The notes under the pieces are model-generated. The model was not told the origin of the DNA and searched no databases. It saw nothing but the letters and a program-made list of their open reading frames with translations. From assembly GCF_002441855.2 (NCBI RefSeq), contig NZ_CP029487.1, positions 930,001-994,000 on the forward strand: a stretch of DNA of 64,000 nucleotides, written 5' to 3'. Positions within the stretch are counted from its first letter, which is position 1. Every line of letters starts with the position of its first letter. Shown in pieces: positions 26,868 to 36,158 of the stretch. Both the position numbers and the translations under genes were made by a program. The DNA is from Eubacterium maltosivorans. Its GTDB lineage: Bacteria; Bacillota; Clostridia; Eubacteriales; Eubacteriaceae.

Positions 26868-28400
26868 TTATCCCTCGGGGCTAAAGCTACGGTACTGTAC
26901 TGCCTCTGATAGATGGGCAGTGTTTATATTCACAGCGCCCTCCAAATCCGCAATGGTCCTTGCCAGCTTGAGAATACGGTGATAACCTCTGGCACTGAGG
27001 TTCATTTTCTTATAGATTTTTTCCATGAGCTGCTTTTCACGCGATCCGAGCTTACAATACTTTTCAATGGACCTCGGTGACAGCTGAGCATTAAAATAAA
27101 GGCCTTTTTCTTTCGCGTAGCGCCTGTTCTGAACAGCGCGCGCTGCGTTTACCCGGACCTTGATGTCTGCAGAGCATTCACCCTTTGGCGCTGTTTCAAG
27201 CGCATCAAAGTCCATGGCTGGCACTTCAATTTTTATATCAATTCTATCTAAAAGAGGGCCGGATATTTTTCCGGCATAGCGGTGTATCTCACTGGTACTG
27301 CAGTGGCATTCATGGGTTGGATCGCCGTAATAGCCACAAGGACAGGGGTTCATGCTGGCGATCATCATAAAAGAAGCCGGATAGGTCAGCGAAGCGTTGA
27401 CCCTCGAAATGGTTACCTGCTGGTCTTCAATGGGCTGTCTCAAGACCTCCAGTGCGCTTTTTTTAAACTCTGGCAGTTCATCCAGGAACAATACGCCAAG
27501 GTGCGCCAGAGATACTTCACCCGGCTTAGGGATTCGTCCCCCGCCAATCAGAGATATATTTGAAATGGTGTGGTGCGGCGATCGGAAAGGTCTTTCGGTC
27601 ATTACCTGGGCATCACGCAGAAGACCCGCCACTGAATAAATTTTTGTTACCTCCAGGGCTTCCTCCACAGTCATATCTGGCAGGATTGACGGAAACGCCT
27701 TTGCCATCATGGATTTTCCTGCTCCAGGCGGCCCGCTCAGCAAAAGATTATGGGCTCCTGCAGCGGCAATTTCAAAGGCTCTTTTGGCATGTTCCTGTCC
27801 CCGTATTTCTGAAAAATCCGTCTCGCAGCTATGCGTACGCGCCTTTTTGAACAGAGCGTCAATGTCCACCTCACAGGGCACCTTACAGCATTCGCCGGAC
27901 AGGTGCGCTGCCGCCTCTGTAACATTATCCACCGGAAAAATTTCAATTCCATCAACCACAGCCGCCTCGTACCGATTGGCCGAAGGAATCATAATCCTTT
28001 TAAAACCATGATCTCTGGCGGCCAGAACCATTGGCAGAATGCCATTAACCGGCTTGATCTCACCGCTCAGAGAGAGCTCTCCCAGGATTACATAGCTTTC
28101 AATGTCAACGGGCGCCAGCTGCTCCGAAGCCATCAGCAGCCCAAGGGCTATTGGCAGATCATAGGCCGGGCCTTCCTTTTTAAGGTCTGCCGGTGCCAGA
28201 TTGATGGTGATCTTTTTCATAGGGTAGCTGTAGCCGCTGTTCTTCAGGGCGGAGTATACCCTCTCCTTAGACTCCTTAACGCCTGCATCCGGAAGGCCCA
28301 CCAGCACATAGGAGGGCAGGCCGTTTAATACATCAATCTCTACTGTAACGATCTGGCCTTCAATCCCTAAAAGACTGCAGCTGTAAATCTGGGAAAGCAT
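26868..28400 (-). CDS. YifB/ComM family AAA+ ATPase (Mg-chelatase-like)
   Basis: 510 residues. An N-terminal ChlI/Lon-like domain (about 1-175) is followed by an AAA+ module with Walker A GPPGAGKSMMAKAFPSI near residue 219 and a C-terminal Mg-chelatase-like domain. The cysteine-rich loop NPCPCGYYGDPTHECHC near residue 352 is typical of the family. ComM in gamma-proteobacteria is a helicase that promotes branch migration in natural transformation. Association with dprA supports a DNA-uptake or recombination role here. It begins 5 bases after the preceding gene's end. Confidence 0.93.
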   Translation of the reverse strand: MLSQIYSCSLLGIEGQIVTVEIDVLNGLPSYVLVGLPDAGVKESKERVYSALKNSGYSYPMKKITINLAPADLKKEGPAYDLPIALGLLMASEQLAPVDIESYVILGELSLSGEIKPVNGILPMVLAARDHGFKRIMIPSANRYEAAVVDGIEIFPVDNVTEAAAHLSGECCKVPCEVDIDALFKKARTHSCETDFSEIRGQEHAKRAFEIAAAGAHNLLLSGPPGAGKSMMAKAFPSILPDMTVEEALEVTKIYSVAGLLRDAQVMTERPFRSPHHTISNISLIGGGRIPKPGEVSLAHLGVLFLDELPEFKKSALEVLRQPIEDQQVTISRVNASLTYPASFMMIASMNPCPCGYYGDPTHECHCSTSEIHRYAGKISGPLLDRIDIKIEVPAMDFDALETAPKGECSADIKVRVNAARAVQNRRYAKEKGLYFNAQLSPRSIEKYCKLGSREKQLMEKIYKKMNLSARGYHRILKLARTIADLEGAVNINTAHLSEAVQYRSFSPEG

Positions 28401-28405
28401 CGCCG

Positions 28406-29815
28406 CTATTCCTTACCGTTCCAGCAATAGGTGCAAACCTTGCAGGGATCAATACCAATCGACTCGATCATATCCTCCAGCTCATGATATTTGAGCGAGG
28501 TGAATTTAAGCCGCTCGCAGATCGTGTCGACCATTTCCTTGTGATTCTGAGAATTCTGGTCTGCATAATCTGCTACAACATTCGCGTCATTGTCTCCCTC
28601 ACGTTCGCGGATAATACGACGGGTGATCAAATCATACTCTGAAGTGGAACGCGAGAAGTTCAGATATTTACAGCCATACATAATCGGCGGGCAGGCTGAC
28701 CGGACATGTACCTCCTTGGCGCCATTGTTAAACAGATGGCTGGCGGTATCACTCATCTGAGTCCCGCGTACAATGGAGTCATCAATAAATAAAAGCTTTT
28801 TATCCTTGATCAGGGCATCGACTGAAATGAGCTTCATCTTGGCAATAAGATGCCGCATGCTCTGTGTCGGCGGCATAAAGCTTCTTGGCCAGGTGGGCGT
28901 ATACTTAATCAGCGGTCTTGAAAATGGGATACCGGATTCATTGGCATAGCCAATGGCATGTGCAATCCCGGAATCCGGAACCCCGGCGACTGAATCGACC
29001 GGTACATCTGTGTCACGTTTCGCCAGGGCTTCGCCACAGCGGTAGCGCATTGCCTCCACGTTTACCCCCTCATAGGTCGAGGTTGGGTAACCGTAATAGG
29101 TCCACAGGAAGGCACAGATTTTCATCTCCTTGCCCGCAGGTGATACCGTCTCATAGCCGTCAGCTGTGATATAAACTATTTCATTTGGGCCCAGCTCATA
29201 GGCGTCACTATAGCCCAGGTTTTGATAGGCAAAGGATTCAAAAGACGCACAATAGCCGTCTTCTTTTTTGCCAATAATCAAAGGGGTTCTTCCCAGGCGG
29301 TCTCTGGACGCATAGATCCCATCCTTTGTCATGATCAGCATGGTTAGAGAGCCATCCACCATTTCCTGTGCTGCTTTAATTCCATCCAGAAGGTTATCTC
29401 TGGCGGCAATAATCGAAGCGACCAGCTCGGTAGCATTTACCTTTCCGCTGCTCATTTCCATAAAATGGGCGCGGTGCTTTGACAATACCCGTTCCACAAT
29501 GTCATCGGCATTGTTAATCCGGCAAACCGTGGTGAGTACAAAATTGCCATAATGCGCGCGGACAATGAGCGGCTGCGGATCGCTGTCGCTGATACAGCCG
29601 ATACCGATCTGTCCTTTCATCTCCTGTACATCGCGTTCAAACTTTGTACGGAAGGGTGAATTCTCTATATTATGAATTGCCCGGTCAAAGCCTTCTTCTT
29701 TATCGTAGACGGCCATGCCTCCTCTACGTGTTCCTAAATGTGAATGATAATCTGTCCCGAAAAACAAATCTGCTACACAGTCTTTTTTAGATACAACTCC
29801 AAAAATTCCTCCCAA
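28406..29815 (-). CDS. PurF-like amidophosphoribosyltransferase paralogue lacking the catalytic Cys
   Basis: 469 residues from a TTG start; GGAGG lies nine bases upstream and the next in-frame upstream codon of note is a stop. The fold is that of glutamine PRPP amidotransferase: an Ntn glutaminase-like domain (1-230) and a type I phosphoribosyltransferase domain with LFIDDSIVRGTQM near residue 340. True PurF exposes Cys at the N terminus (CGVFG or CGIFG); here the sequence is GGIFGVV. Glutamine hydrolysis should therefore be lost. Fe-S-like cysteines remain (CPPIMYGCKY; CKVCTYC at the C terminus). It lies outside a purine operon. It could be ammonia-dependent, or regulatory; the function is unknown. 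Confidence 0.88.
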   Translation of the reverse strand: MGGIFGVVSKKDCVADLFFGTDYHSHLGTRRGGMAVYDKEEGFDRAIHNIENSPFRTKFERDVQEMKGQIGIGCISDSDPQPLIVRAHYGNFVLTTVCRINNADDIVERVLSKHRAHFMEMSSGKVNATELVASIIAARDNLLDGIKAAQEMVDGSLTMLIMTKDGIYASRDRLGRTPLIIGKKEDGYCASFESFAYQNLGYSDAYELGPNEIVYITADGYETVSPAGKEMKICAFLWTYYGYPTSTYEGVNVEAMRYRCGEALAKRDTDVPVDSVAGVPDSGIAHAIGYANESGIPFSRPLIKYTPTWPRSFMPPTQSMRHLIAKMKLISVDALIKDKKLLFIDDSIVRGTQMSDTASHLFNNGAKEVHVRSACPPIMYGCKYLNFSRSTSEYDLITRRIIREREGDNDANVVADYADQNSQNHKEMVDTICERLKFTSLKYHELEDMIESIGIDPCKVCTYCWNGKE

Positions 29816-29904
29816 AGTCTTTTTCCTCCACTTTATTCATGTTATCAAAAAATTCCATAGTACTATTATATACTAAGGCCCTGCTAATAAAAAGCCCTAA
29901 CCAG

Positions 29905-29933
29905 AAAAAAACCTCTCCGGTTTTCCAGAGAGG
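29905..29933 (-). terminator. Terminator after the ispH-rpsA fusion gene
   Basis: A 9-bp stem (29912-29920 with 29925-29933, one G-U) with a TTTT/AAAA loop is followed by seven T on the minus strand. It lies 17 bases downstream of the fusion gene. Confidence 0.9.
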
Positions 29934-29949
29934 CTTATGTTCTTATTGC

Positions 29950-32142
29950 TTATTTATCGTCGTCTTCATCATCGAATGACAGACCTTCAAAAAGATTACC
30001 AAAAGCATCACCTAAGGTTACATTAGCTGATTCTTCGTAAACAGTTTTATTCTTATTCTGTTGTGGTCTTCTTCTTGGGGCGTCAGATCTTGGTGCAGAG
30101 GATCTCTCATAAGAAGAATCTGATTTTTTCTGTCTTGCAGGTCTTTCAGGCGCTTCTAAGGTTGCTTTGATGCTCAGGCTGATTTTTTCTTTTTCAGTAT
30201 TGATACCAATGATTTTAACCTTGACAACATCACCTGGTTTCAGAACCGCTGCAACAGATTCTACACGGTCATAGCTGATTTCAGAAACGTGAATTAAGCC
30301 TTCAACGCCTGGCAGAATTTCAGCGAAAGCACCGAAATCCAGTACGTTTGTAATCTTAACTTCAACTTCGTCATCCACTTTATAGTTTTTAACGAATTCT
30401 TCCCAAGGTCTTTCTTTAAGAGCCTTAACGCTCAGCTTGATCTTCTTGTCTTCGTCGTTCTTAGAAATAACCTTAGCTTCGATTTCCTGACCCTTTTCTA
30501 CCAGGTCTTTTGGTTCGTTAGCTCTTTCCCAGGTTAAATCCGAGCGATGAACAAAGCCATCAATTCCGTTTAAGTCTACGAAGATACCAAAGTTGGTGAT
30601 GGTTTTAACGGTACCGCCCACGATATCGCCGACTTCAAGCTCGTCAAAACGTTTTTCCTTGGCTTCTCTTAAAGCTGCCTGTTTTTCTTTGATTTCTTTT
30701 TCAAGAATAACCTTCTGTGATAAGATGGCTCTTCTTCTCTTTGCGTTGTAGTCAATGATGATACCTTTAACGTCTTCGCCGATTAAAGATTCAAGATCCT
30801 TGACATAACGCACATGATACTGGGATGCTGGCATGAAGATATCTGTAAATCCGATATCAACAATGAGACCGCTGCCAGATACGCCTTTTACTTTACCTTC
30901 TAAAACAGTTTTATTTTCAAAGGCTTCTGCTAACTGACGCTGAACTTTCTGATTGTCATATTTGATCTTAGACAATTTAACGCTGCCAGAACCGTCATTT
31001 AAGTCGGTCACAATAGCATTGACTTTATCACCAAGTTTGACAAGGTCTGCCAGTTCTTCATCATGTTTCCATGTGAAGTCATTCTTCTTAATGACTGCAT
31101 CTGCCTTGTATCCAATATTCAAAATAACTTCATCATTGTCAATGTGAATTACTTCACCTTCTACTGGGGCACCCTTTCTGATTGGTTTGAGGGATTCTTC
31201 AATTTCAGCTGCGAAATCGAAATTAGCGTCTGCAATTTCATTTGCTGTCTGCACTTTAGCAGCTTCTGTTTCCTGAACCACCTCTTGAGTTTGTTCTTGT
31301 TCCAATTTGTTTTCTTCCATACTTTCCGTTACCTCCTTAACGATCCAATCCGGTGTTGATGCGCCCGCTGTGATTCCGATGGTTTGATACTTCTTAATCT
31401 CATTAGGGTCTAATTCTCCGGCTGTTTCTATATGACAAGTGTTTTTGCAATAGGTCTTACAGATATCTAATAATTTTTGGGTATTGGAACTATGATATCC
31501 GCCTATTACGATCATATATTCTACTACCTTTGCAGTTTTGGCCGCAGCCGCTTGTCTTTCAGCTGTTGCACTGCAAATAGTATTAAATATAACAATTTCA
31601 TCCGCTTTTGACTTCAGGGCTTCTGTAATTTTGTTAAAATTAGCCTCAATGATGGTCGTCTGCGCCACTACACATATTTTATCATATTTTTTTAAATTTT
31701 CTACACTTTTTATGTCGTTTATGACAATTGCTTCATTATTGCACCATCCTGTAGCCCCAACAACCTCCGGATGATCCCGATTGCCGACAATGACAATCTG
31801 GTAGCCCTTTTCGTAGTAATCCTCAACCTTTTTCTGCATGGCCCTCACAAAGGGGCATGTGGCGTTGACAATTTCAAGGCCCTTGGCTTCAGCCGCATCA
31901 ATCACATCTTTCCCCACACCGTGAGAACGAATGATGACGCAGCCGTGGTCTATTTCATCGATGGTCTCCGCCTTGACAACCCCTCTGTCAATCAGCCGGT
32001 CCATTTCCTGACGGTTATGGGATATATCCCCCAGGGTATAGATTGATTGATTCTGATGGTTTGCCAGAGTATCCTCGACCATTTTCATGGCGTTTTCAAT
32101 TCCAAAGCAGTAGCCTGCCTTATCGGCAATGATAATCTGCAT
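29950..32142 (-). CDS. ispH: HMBPP reductase (IspH) fused to ribosomal protein S1-like domains
   Basis: 730 residues. Residues 1-280 are IspH, the last enzyme of the non-mevalonate isoprenoid pathway; its three Fe-S cysteines are in GYCFGIENA, NATCPFVRAM and NTICSATAERQ. An acidic linker (about 285-315) follows. Four S1 domains then occupy about residues 325-670, in the manner of RpsA, with the tail rich in Arg/Ser/Asp. Such IspH-S1 fusions are established in Clostridia. The frame is continuous, so this is not a sequencing frameshift. It lies 17 bases after plsC. Confidence 0.95.
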   Translation of the reverse strand: MQIIIADKAGYCFGIENAMKMVEDTLANHQNQSIYTLGDISHNRQEMDRLIDRGVVKAETIDEIDHGCVIIRSHGVGKDVIDAAEAKGLEIVNATCPFVRAMQKKVEDYYEKGYQIVIVGNRDHPEVVGATGWCNNEAIVINDIKSVENLKKYDKICVVAQTTIIEANFNKITEALKSKADEIVIFNTICSATAERQAAAAKTAKVVEYMIVIGGYHSSNTQKLLDICKTYCKNTCHIETAGELDPNEIKKYQTIGITAGASTPDWIVKEVTESMEENKLEQEQTQEVVQETEAAKVQTANEIADANFDFAAEIEESLKPIRKGAPVEGEVIHIDNDEVILNIGYKADAVIKKNDFTWKHDEELADLVKLGDKVNAIVTDLNDGSGSVKLSKIKYDNQKVQRQLAEAFENKTVLEGKVKGVSGSGLIVDIGFTDIFMPASQYHVRYVKDLESLIGEDVKGIIIDYNAKRRRAILSQKVILEKEIKEKQAALREAKEKRFDELEVGDIVGGTVKTITNFGIFVDLNGIDGFVHRSDLTWERANEPKDLVEKGQEIEAKVISKNDEDKKIKLSVKALKERPWEEFVKNYKVDDEVEVKITNVLDFGAFAEILPGVEGLIHVSEISYDRVESVAAVLKPGDVVKVKIIGINTEKEKISLSIKATLEAPERPARQKKSDSSYERSSAPRSDAPRRRPQQNKNKTVYEESANVTLGDAFGNLFEGLSFDDEDDDK

Positions 32143-32159
32143 AGTCTATCTCCATTATT

Positions 32160-32735
32160 TTATTGTAAATCATAGACAATGTCCATAATTTTTTCACTTA
32201 TTTTTGACATTTCTTCAGGTTTCACTTTTTTTCCATAATATTCGTTTAATTCAATGGGTTTTCCAAATTTTATGTTTATTTTACCTCTAAATTTGTATTC
32301 ACCTTCAATATGTACTGGCAGGATGGGAGACTTGGTTTTTAGGGCAAACACCACGAAACCCTCCATTGGTTTCCTGCGTTCTCCGTTTTTTACACGCGTC
32401 CCCTCCGGAAAAATCCCCAGAATCTCACCGTTTTTGAGAACTCTTAAGGATTCCTTTAGTGTTTCCAGTGAAACCTTTCCCCTGTCGACAGGAATGGTGC
32501 CCACGGCAAGCAGCACCTTTCTGACAATAAAATTTTTATAAAGCTCGGCCTTGGCCATAAAATGCACCTGCCGCTTCATATGGGTCGCTACTGCCAGAGG
32601 GTCATAATTACTGATATGATTGGGGCAAAGGACAACCCCGCCTGTCTTTGGAATATTTTCTTCCCCCTCCACATGGATGTTATACAAAATAAGGTTTAAA
32701 AGCTTGATAAGGGCTCTTCCAAATCTATAAAACAT
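32160..32735 (-). CDS. plsC: 1-acyl-sn-glycerol-3-phosphate acyltransferase
   Basis: 191 residues. It acylates lysophosphatidic acid to phosphatidic acid at the membrane. The acyltransferase box CPNHISNYDPLAV (NHx4D-type, near residue 38) and GIFPEGTRVKNGERR near residue 113 are visible. The N terminus is hydrophobic. The start overlaps the end of cmk by 11 bases. The order cmk-plsC-ispH-rpsA is a conserved Clostridial arrangement. Confidence 0.94.
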   Translation of the reverse strand: MFYRFGRALIKLLNLILYNIHVEGEENIPKTGGVVLCPNHISNYDPLAVATHMKRQVHFMAKAELYKNFIVRKVLLAVGTIPVDRGKVSLETLKESLRVLKNGEILGIFPEGTRVKNGERRKPMEGFVVFALKTKSPILPVHIEGEYKFRGKINIKFGKPIELNEYYGKKVKPEEMSKISEKIMDIVYDLQ

Positions 32736-33384
32736 GGGCCTTTCCTCCCCGGATATTCTCTAAGATTACCTGACAGACCTCCTCGATGCTTTTGCCTGTG
32801 GTATCAACCACGACTGCATCCTCTGTACAGACCAGCGGACCCTCGTCACGGTGGCTGTCATTATAATCCCGAACCGCAATGCTTTCACGGATACTGTCAA
32901 AATCCTGATCGATTCCCTTAGCCTGCTGTTCAATGGCACGCCGTCTGGCGCGTTCATCGATGCTGGCATCCAGATAAAACTTATAGTCTGCTTCTGGAAG
33001 TACAACAGATCCAATATCTCTGCCGTCCATAATAACCGAATGGCTGCCTGCGATGCTCTGCTGCTGCCTAACCAGCAGTCTGCGGACTTCGCCGATACAG
33101 GCCACATCTGACGTGTGCTTGCTGACAATGGGCAGGCGGATTTCTTCTGTAACCTTCTCTCCGCTTAAGTAAACATCTGTCCCTTTAAAATCAATGGTAT
33201 TCTCTCTCGTGAAATCGGCGATGGCCTCCTGATCTGAGAAGTCCATTTTGTTTTTCCAGACACCGTAGGTAATGGCCCGGTACATGGCACCGGTATCTAA
33301 ATAAAGAATACCCAATTCCTTTGCAATTATTTTCGCAATGGTACTTTTTCCCGCCCCGGCGGGGCCGTCAATCGCAATTTGCAT
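32725..33384 (-). CDS. cmk: Cytidylate kinase
   Basis: 219 residues from the ATG at 33384, preceded by AAGGAGAG; upstream in-frame residues belong to the overlap with the previous gene. It phosphorylates CMP and dCMP. The P loop is IDGPAGAGKSTIAK at residue 4 on, followed by LYLDTGAMYRA and VIMDGRDIGSVVLP, all typical. It ends inside the start of plsC. Confidence 0.96.
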   Translation of the reverse strand: MQIAIDGPAGAGKSTIAKIIAKELGILYLDTGAMYRAITYGVWKNKMDFSDQEAIADFTRENTIDFKGTDVYLSGEKVTEEIRLPIVSKHTSDVACIGEVRRLLVRQQQSIAGSHSVIMDGRDIGSVVLPEADYKFYLDASIDERARRRAIEQQAKGIDQDFDSIRESIAVRDYNDSHRDEGPLVCTEDAVVVDTTGKSIEEVCQVILENIRGGKAHVL

Positions 33385-33394
33385 AAAGCTCTCC

Positions 33395-34633
33395 TTAACC
33401 TTCTTCCGATAAGCCTGCCAGCCATCCGGTACTGGCGGCAATCTGTATGTTAAATCCTCCGGTCAGGGCGTCGACGTCAATCATTTCGCCGGCAAAATAA
33501 AGCCCCCGGACAAGTTTTGATTCCATTGTACTCGGGTCTATCTCCTTGACATCCACACCGCCTGAAGTGATAATGGCGGTATTGATATCCTGAAGAGATA
33601 TCACGTGAAGTGTCAGCCCCTTAAAAACCTCGGCCAGATGTCTGCGTTCTTCCCGCGTGATCTGGTTCACCTTTTTATCCTCTGGAATACCTGAACATTT
33701 TACCATAACTGGAATCATTTTTGAAGGTAATAAATCCACTAAACTGTTAATAAAATGCTTGTTATGATATTTTTCAAAATCGCGCTGCAGCCGGGCATCC
33801 ATCTGTTCCATGCTGAGCGCAGGCTTCAAATCGATAATCAGACTATAGTCGTCATATGGCGGCTTCATAAAGGCGCTCATGGTAAGCACCAGCGGGCCAG
33901 AAACGCCAAAATGCGTAAAGAGCATTTCCCCCGCTTCATAACGGACCTTTTTCTTTCCTTTTTTCATGGTCAGGCCTACATTGCGAAGTGAAAGGCCCTG
34001 CAGCTCCGGCACCCATGCCTCCTGGATATTGACGCCTGCCAATGATGGTCTCAGCGGCGTTACCCGGTGCCCAAGCTCCCTGGCCATTTTAAAGCCTGAG
34101 CCGTCAGAGCCTGTTGAAATATAGCTTCTCCCGCCGGTGGCCAGGATGACCCGGTCATAGTTTTCTACCCTTCCATTCTCCAGACGGATCCCTGTGACCT
34201 TTGTCCCATCGCTGTCTTCTTTCGTCTCGACAGCCACAATACGCTGGTTCAGGCAAATCTGCGCTCCCATGCGCTCCAGAATTTTTCTATAGGTTTTGAT
34301 GATGTCGCTGGATTTGTCGCTTTTGGGAAAAACCCGCTCGCCCCGCTCAATTTTAAGGGGACAGCCGTTTTTTTCCATCAGATCCATGAGCGCATCATTG
34401 GTAAAGGTATAAAGGGCTGAATAAAGGAAATTCTTATTGGTGACAATGCTGTCAAAGAATTCGCTGATGTCGCAGTGATTGGTCAGGTTGCACCGGCCTT
34501 TTCCGGTAATGTAGAGCTTTTTGCCCAGTTTTTCATTCTGGTCATAAAGATCCACCTGCTGGCCTGAGCTCAACGCAGCGATGGCTGCGGTCATCCCCGC
34601 GGGGCCGCCGCCGATAATGGCTGTTTTTTTCAT
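33395..34633 (-). CDS. NAD(P)/FAD-dependent oxidoreductase, HI0933/BaiN family
   Basis: 412 residues. A Rossmann FAD-binding site is at the N terminus (IIGGGPAGMTAAIAAL, residue 6 on), followed by GRCNLTNHC near residue 47 and, at the C terminus, GLYFAGEMIDVDALTGGFN. The family includes YhiN and the bile-acid protein BaiN, and is also annotated as aminoacetone oxidase; the natural substrate is not established. It ends 10 bases before cmk and is co-directional with it. Confidence 0.88.
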   Translation of the reverse strand: MKKTAIIGGGPAGMTAAIAALSSGQQVDLYDQNEKLGKKLYITGKGRCNLTNHCDISEFFDSIVTNKNFLYSALYTFTNDALMDLMEKNGCPLKIERGERVFPKSDKSSDIIKTYRKILERMGAQICLNQRIVAVETKEDSDGTKVTGIRLENGRVENYDRVILATGGRSYISTGSDGSGFKMARELGHRVTPLRPSLAGVNIQEAWVPELQGLSLRNVGLTMKKGKKKVRYEAGEMLFTHFGVSGPLVLTMSAFMKPPYDDYSLIIDLKPALSMEQMDARLQRDFEKYHNKHFINSLVDLLPSKMIPVMVKCSGIPEDKKVNQITREERRHLAEVFKGLTLHVISLQDINTAIITSGGVDVKEIDPSTMESKLVRGLYFAGEMIDVDALTGGFNIQIAASTGWLAGLSEEG

Positions 34634-34641
34634 TCTTTCTC

Positions 34642-35583
34642 CTATAAATCCTTGACGAACTCGTCGCCTGTGTAAATGTAATGCTCTTTCCAGATTTCTT
34701 CGAGCTCGTTAAAAGTCTGCTTTGTTTCCTTGATATTTTTAAAGCCAACGGCCACTACCAAAGCATTAATCAGGCTTAAGGGCGCCACAAGAGAGTCCAC
34801 AAAAGAATAGACATTGCTCTTTGCAATGAGCTTGTAATCTGCAAACTCATTGATGGGTGCGTGCTCATTATCCGATATGGTGATTATTTTTGGGCCCCGG
34901 TTTTTAAGAAACTCCACAGCCTCGTAGGTTTTCTGCGCATAGCGCGGGAAGCTCATGGCAATAACCACGTCGTCCTCGCCGATTTTAATCAAATGCTCAT
35001 ATACGTCTGTTACACCGTGGTTAATCACCCGGACATCGTCCAGAATCAGGTTCAGATAATAGCCCAGATGCTCGGTCAGCAGGCTGGTCGTTCTAAAGCC
35101 GATAATGACTACCTTGCCGGCACTGCGGATAATGTCCACGCATTGTCTGAGCGCTTCATAGTCAAAAGATTCAAGGGTTCCGTTGATGCTGTTTATGTCG
35201 CTTTTGAGCACCGCGGCCACAGAGCGCTGCATCAGCTTTTCTTTTTCCTCATCACCCAATGTCATGTTGATACGCTCAATGGTGGTTAATTTACTGTTTA
35301 TTTCGTTTTTGAGCGCTTTTCTGAACTCGGGGTATCCTTCGTAGCCTAAAGACAGCGCAAAACGCACAACTGTGGCTTCGCTGACTTTTACGTGCTGTGC
35401 AACCTTGATGGCTGACATATCCGGAGCCTTCTCGTAATTTTTCATCACAAAGGCCGCAATTTTTTTATGGCTTTTGCTCAGGCTTTTATAGCGCTCCTTA
35501 ATCTCTGCAAAAATATCCCGTAGTTCTGGTTTACTATCATGTTTCGTATCCGATGATTGATTCATTTCTGTTGTTTGCCTCAT
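34642..35583 (-). CDS. MurR/RpiR-family transcriptional regulator
   Basis: 313 residues. The N-terminal RpiR helix-turn-helix domain (about 22-98) contains MSAIKVAQHVKVSEATVVRF. A SIS sugar-phosphate-binding domain follows (about 140-280), with VVIIGFRTTSLLTEHL and VVIAMSFPRYAQKT. Such regulators respond to phosphorylated amino sugars or similar ligands. Neighbours give no clear target. The start overlaps the methyltransferase stop codon by four bases. Confidence 0.9.
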   Translation of the reverse strand: MRQTTEMNQSSDTKHDSKPELRDIFAEIKERYKSLSKSHKKIAAFVMKNYEKAPDMSAIKVAQHVKVSEATVVRFALSLGYEGYPEFRKALKNEINSKLTTIERINMTLGDEEKEKLMQRSVAAVLKSDINSINGTLESFDYEALRQCVDIIRSAGKVVIIGFRTTSLLTEHLGYYLNLILDDVRVINHGVTDVYEHLIKIGEDDVVIAMSFPRYAQKTYEAVEFLKNRGPKIITISDNEHAPINEFADYKLIAKSNVYSFVDSLVAPLSLINALVVAVGFKNIKETKQTFNELEEIWKEHYIYTGDEFVKDL

Positions 35584-36158
35584 TTTGTCTTTTCCGCCAG
35601 AATTAAATAGGGCGGATTATTTTTATTGATTGTCTCAAGTTTATGCACATTAAAGCCTGCTCCAAGCTGCGCGCACCATTTTTCAACGGCTCTGCTCTCA
35701 TCCAGTCCGGCCGGGTGCCGGTACAGGCAGAGTGTCAGCAGCCCCTTTGGCGCCAACAGCGTCACACTGCTTTCCAGTGCTGCCAGTGTGGTATCTGTCT
35801 TTGTAACGATTTTTTTGTCTCCATGAGGCAAATACCCTAAATTAAACATAATCCCCATTATTTTAGAGTCCTGCCGAAGCTCTGGCACACTGCCCATTGT
35901 TTCGTGGCCCCTGTGAAAAAGAAGAGCACGGTCTCTTAAACCCTCAGCCGACAGGCGCTGCTCTGTTTCCTTCAGGGCTTCTTCCTGGACATCAAAGGCA
36001 TAGACTCTTCCGTGCGCGCCCACACTTTTGGCCAGCAGACAGGTGTCCGCGCCAGTCCCGGCTGTCGCGTCGACGGCTGAGTCTCCCTCGCGTAAATGTT
36101 CAGCCATCAGGGCCCCTGCCAGTAAGGTCACTCTCCTGAAGTCATTAATCGACGGCAC
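35580..36158 (-). CDS. Class I SAM-dependent methyltransferase, YtqB-like
   Basis: 192 residues if started at the GTG at 36158, which has GGGGTG five bases upstream and gives the length of Bacillus YtqB. The frame is open further upstream to a TTG at 36248, inside the preceding gene, so the start is uncertain. Motif I is SAVDATAGTGADTCLLA near residue 28; a second family segment is IMFNLGYLPHGDK (NxGYLPGGDK-like). The family is labelled putative rRNA methylase; Bacillus YtqB has been studied as a tRNA-anticodon methyltransferase, but the target here is inference. Confidence 0.85.
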   Translation of the reverse strand: MPSINDFRRVTLLAGALMAEHLREGDSAVDATAGTGADTCLLAKSVGAHGRVYAFDVQEEALKETEQRLSAEGLRDRALLFHRGHETMGSVPELRQDSKIMGIMFNLGYLPHGDKKIVTKTDTTLAALESSVTLLAPKGLLTLCLYRHPAGLDESRAVEKWCAQLGAGFNVHKLETINKNNPPYLILAEKTK

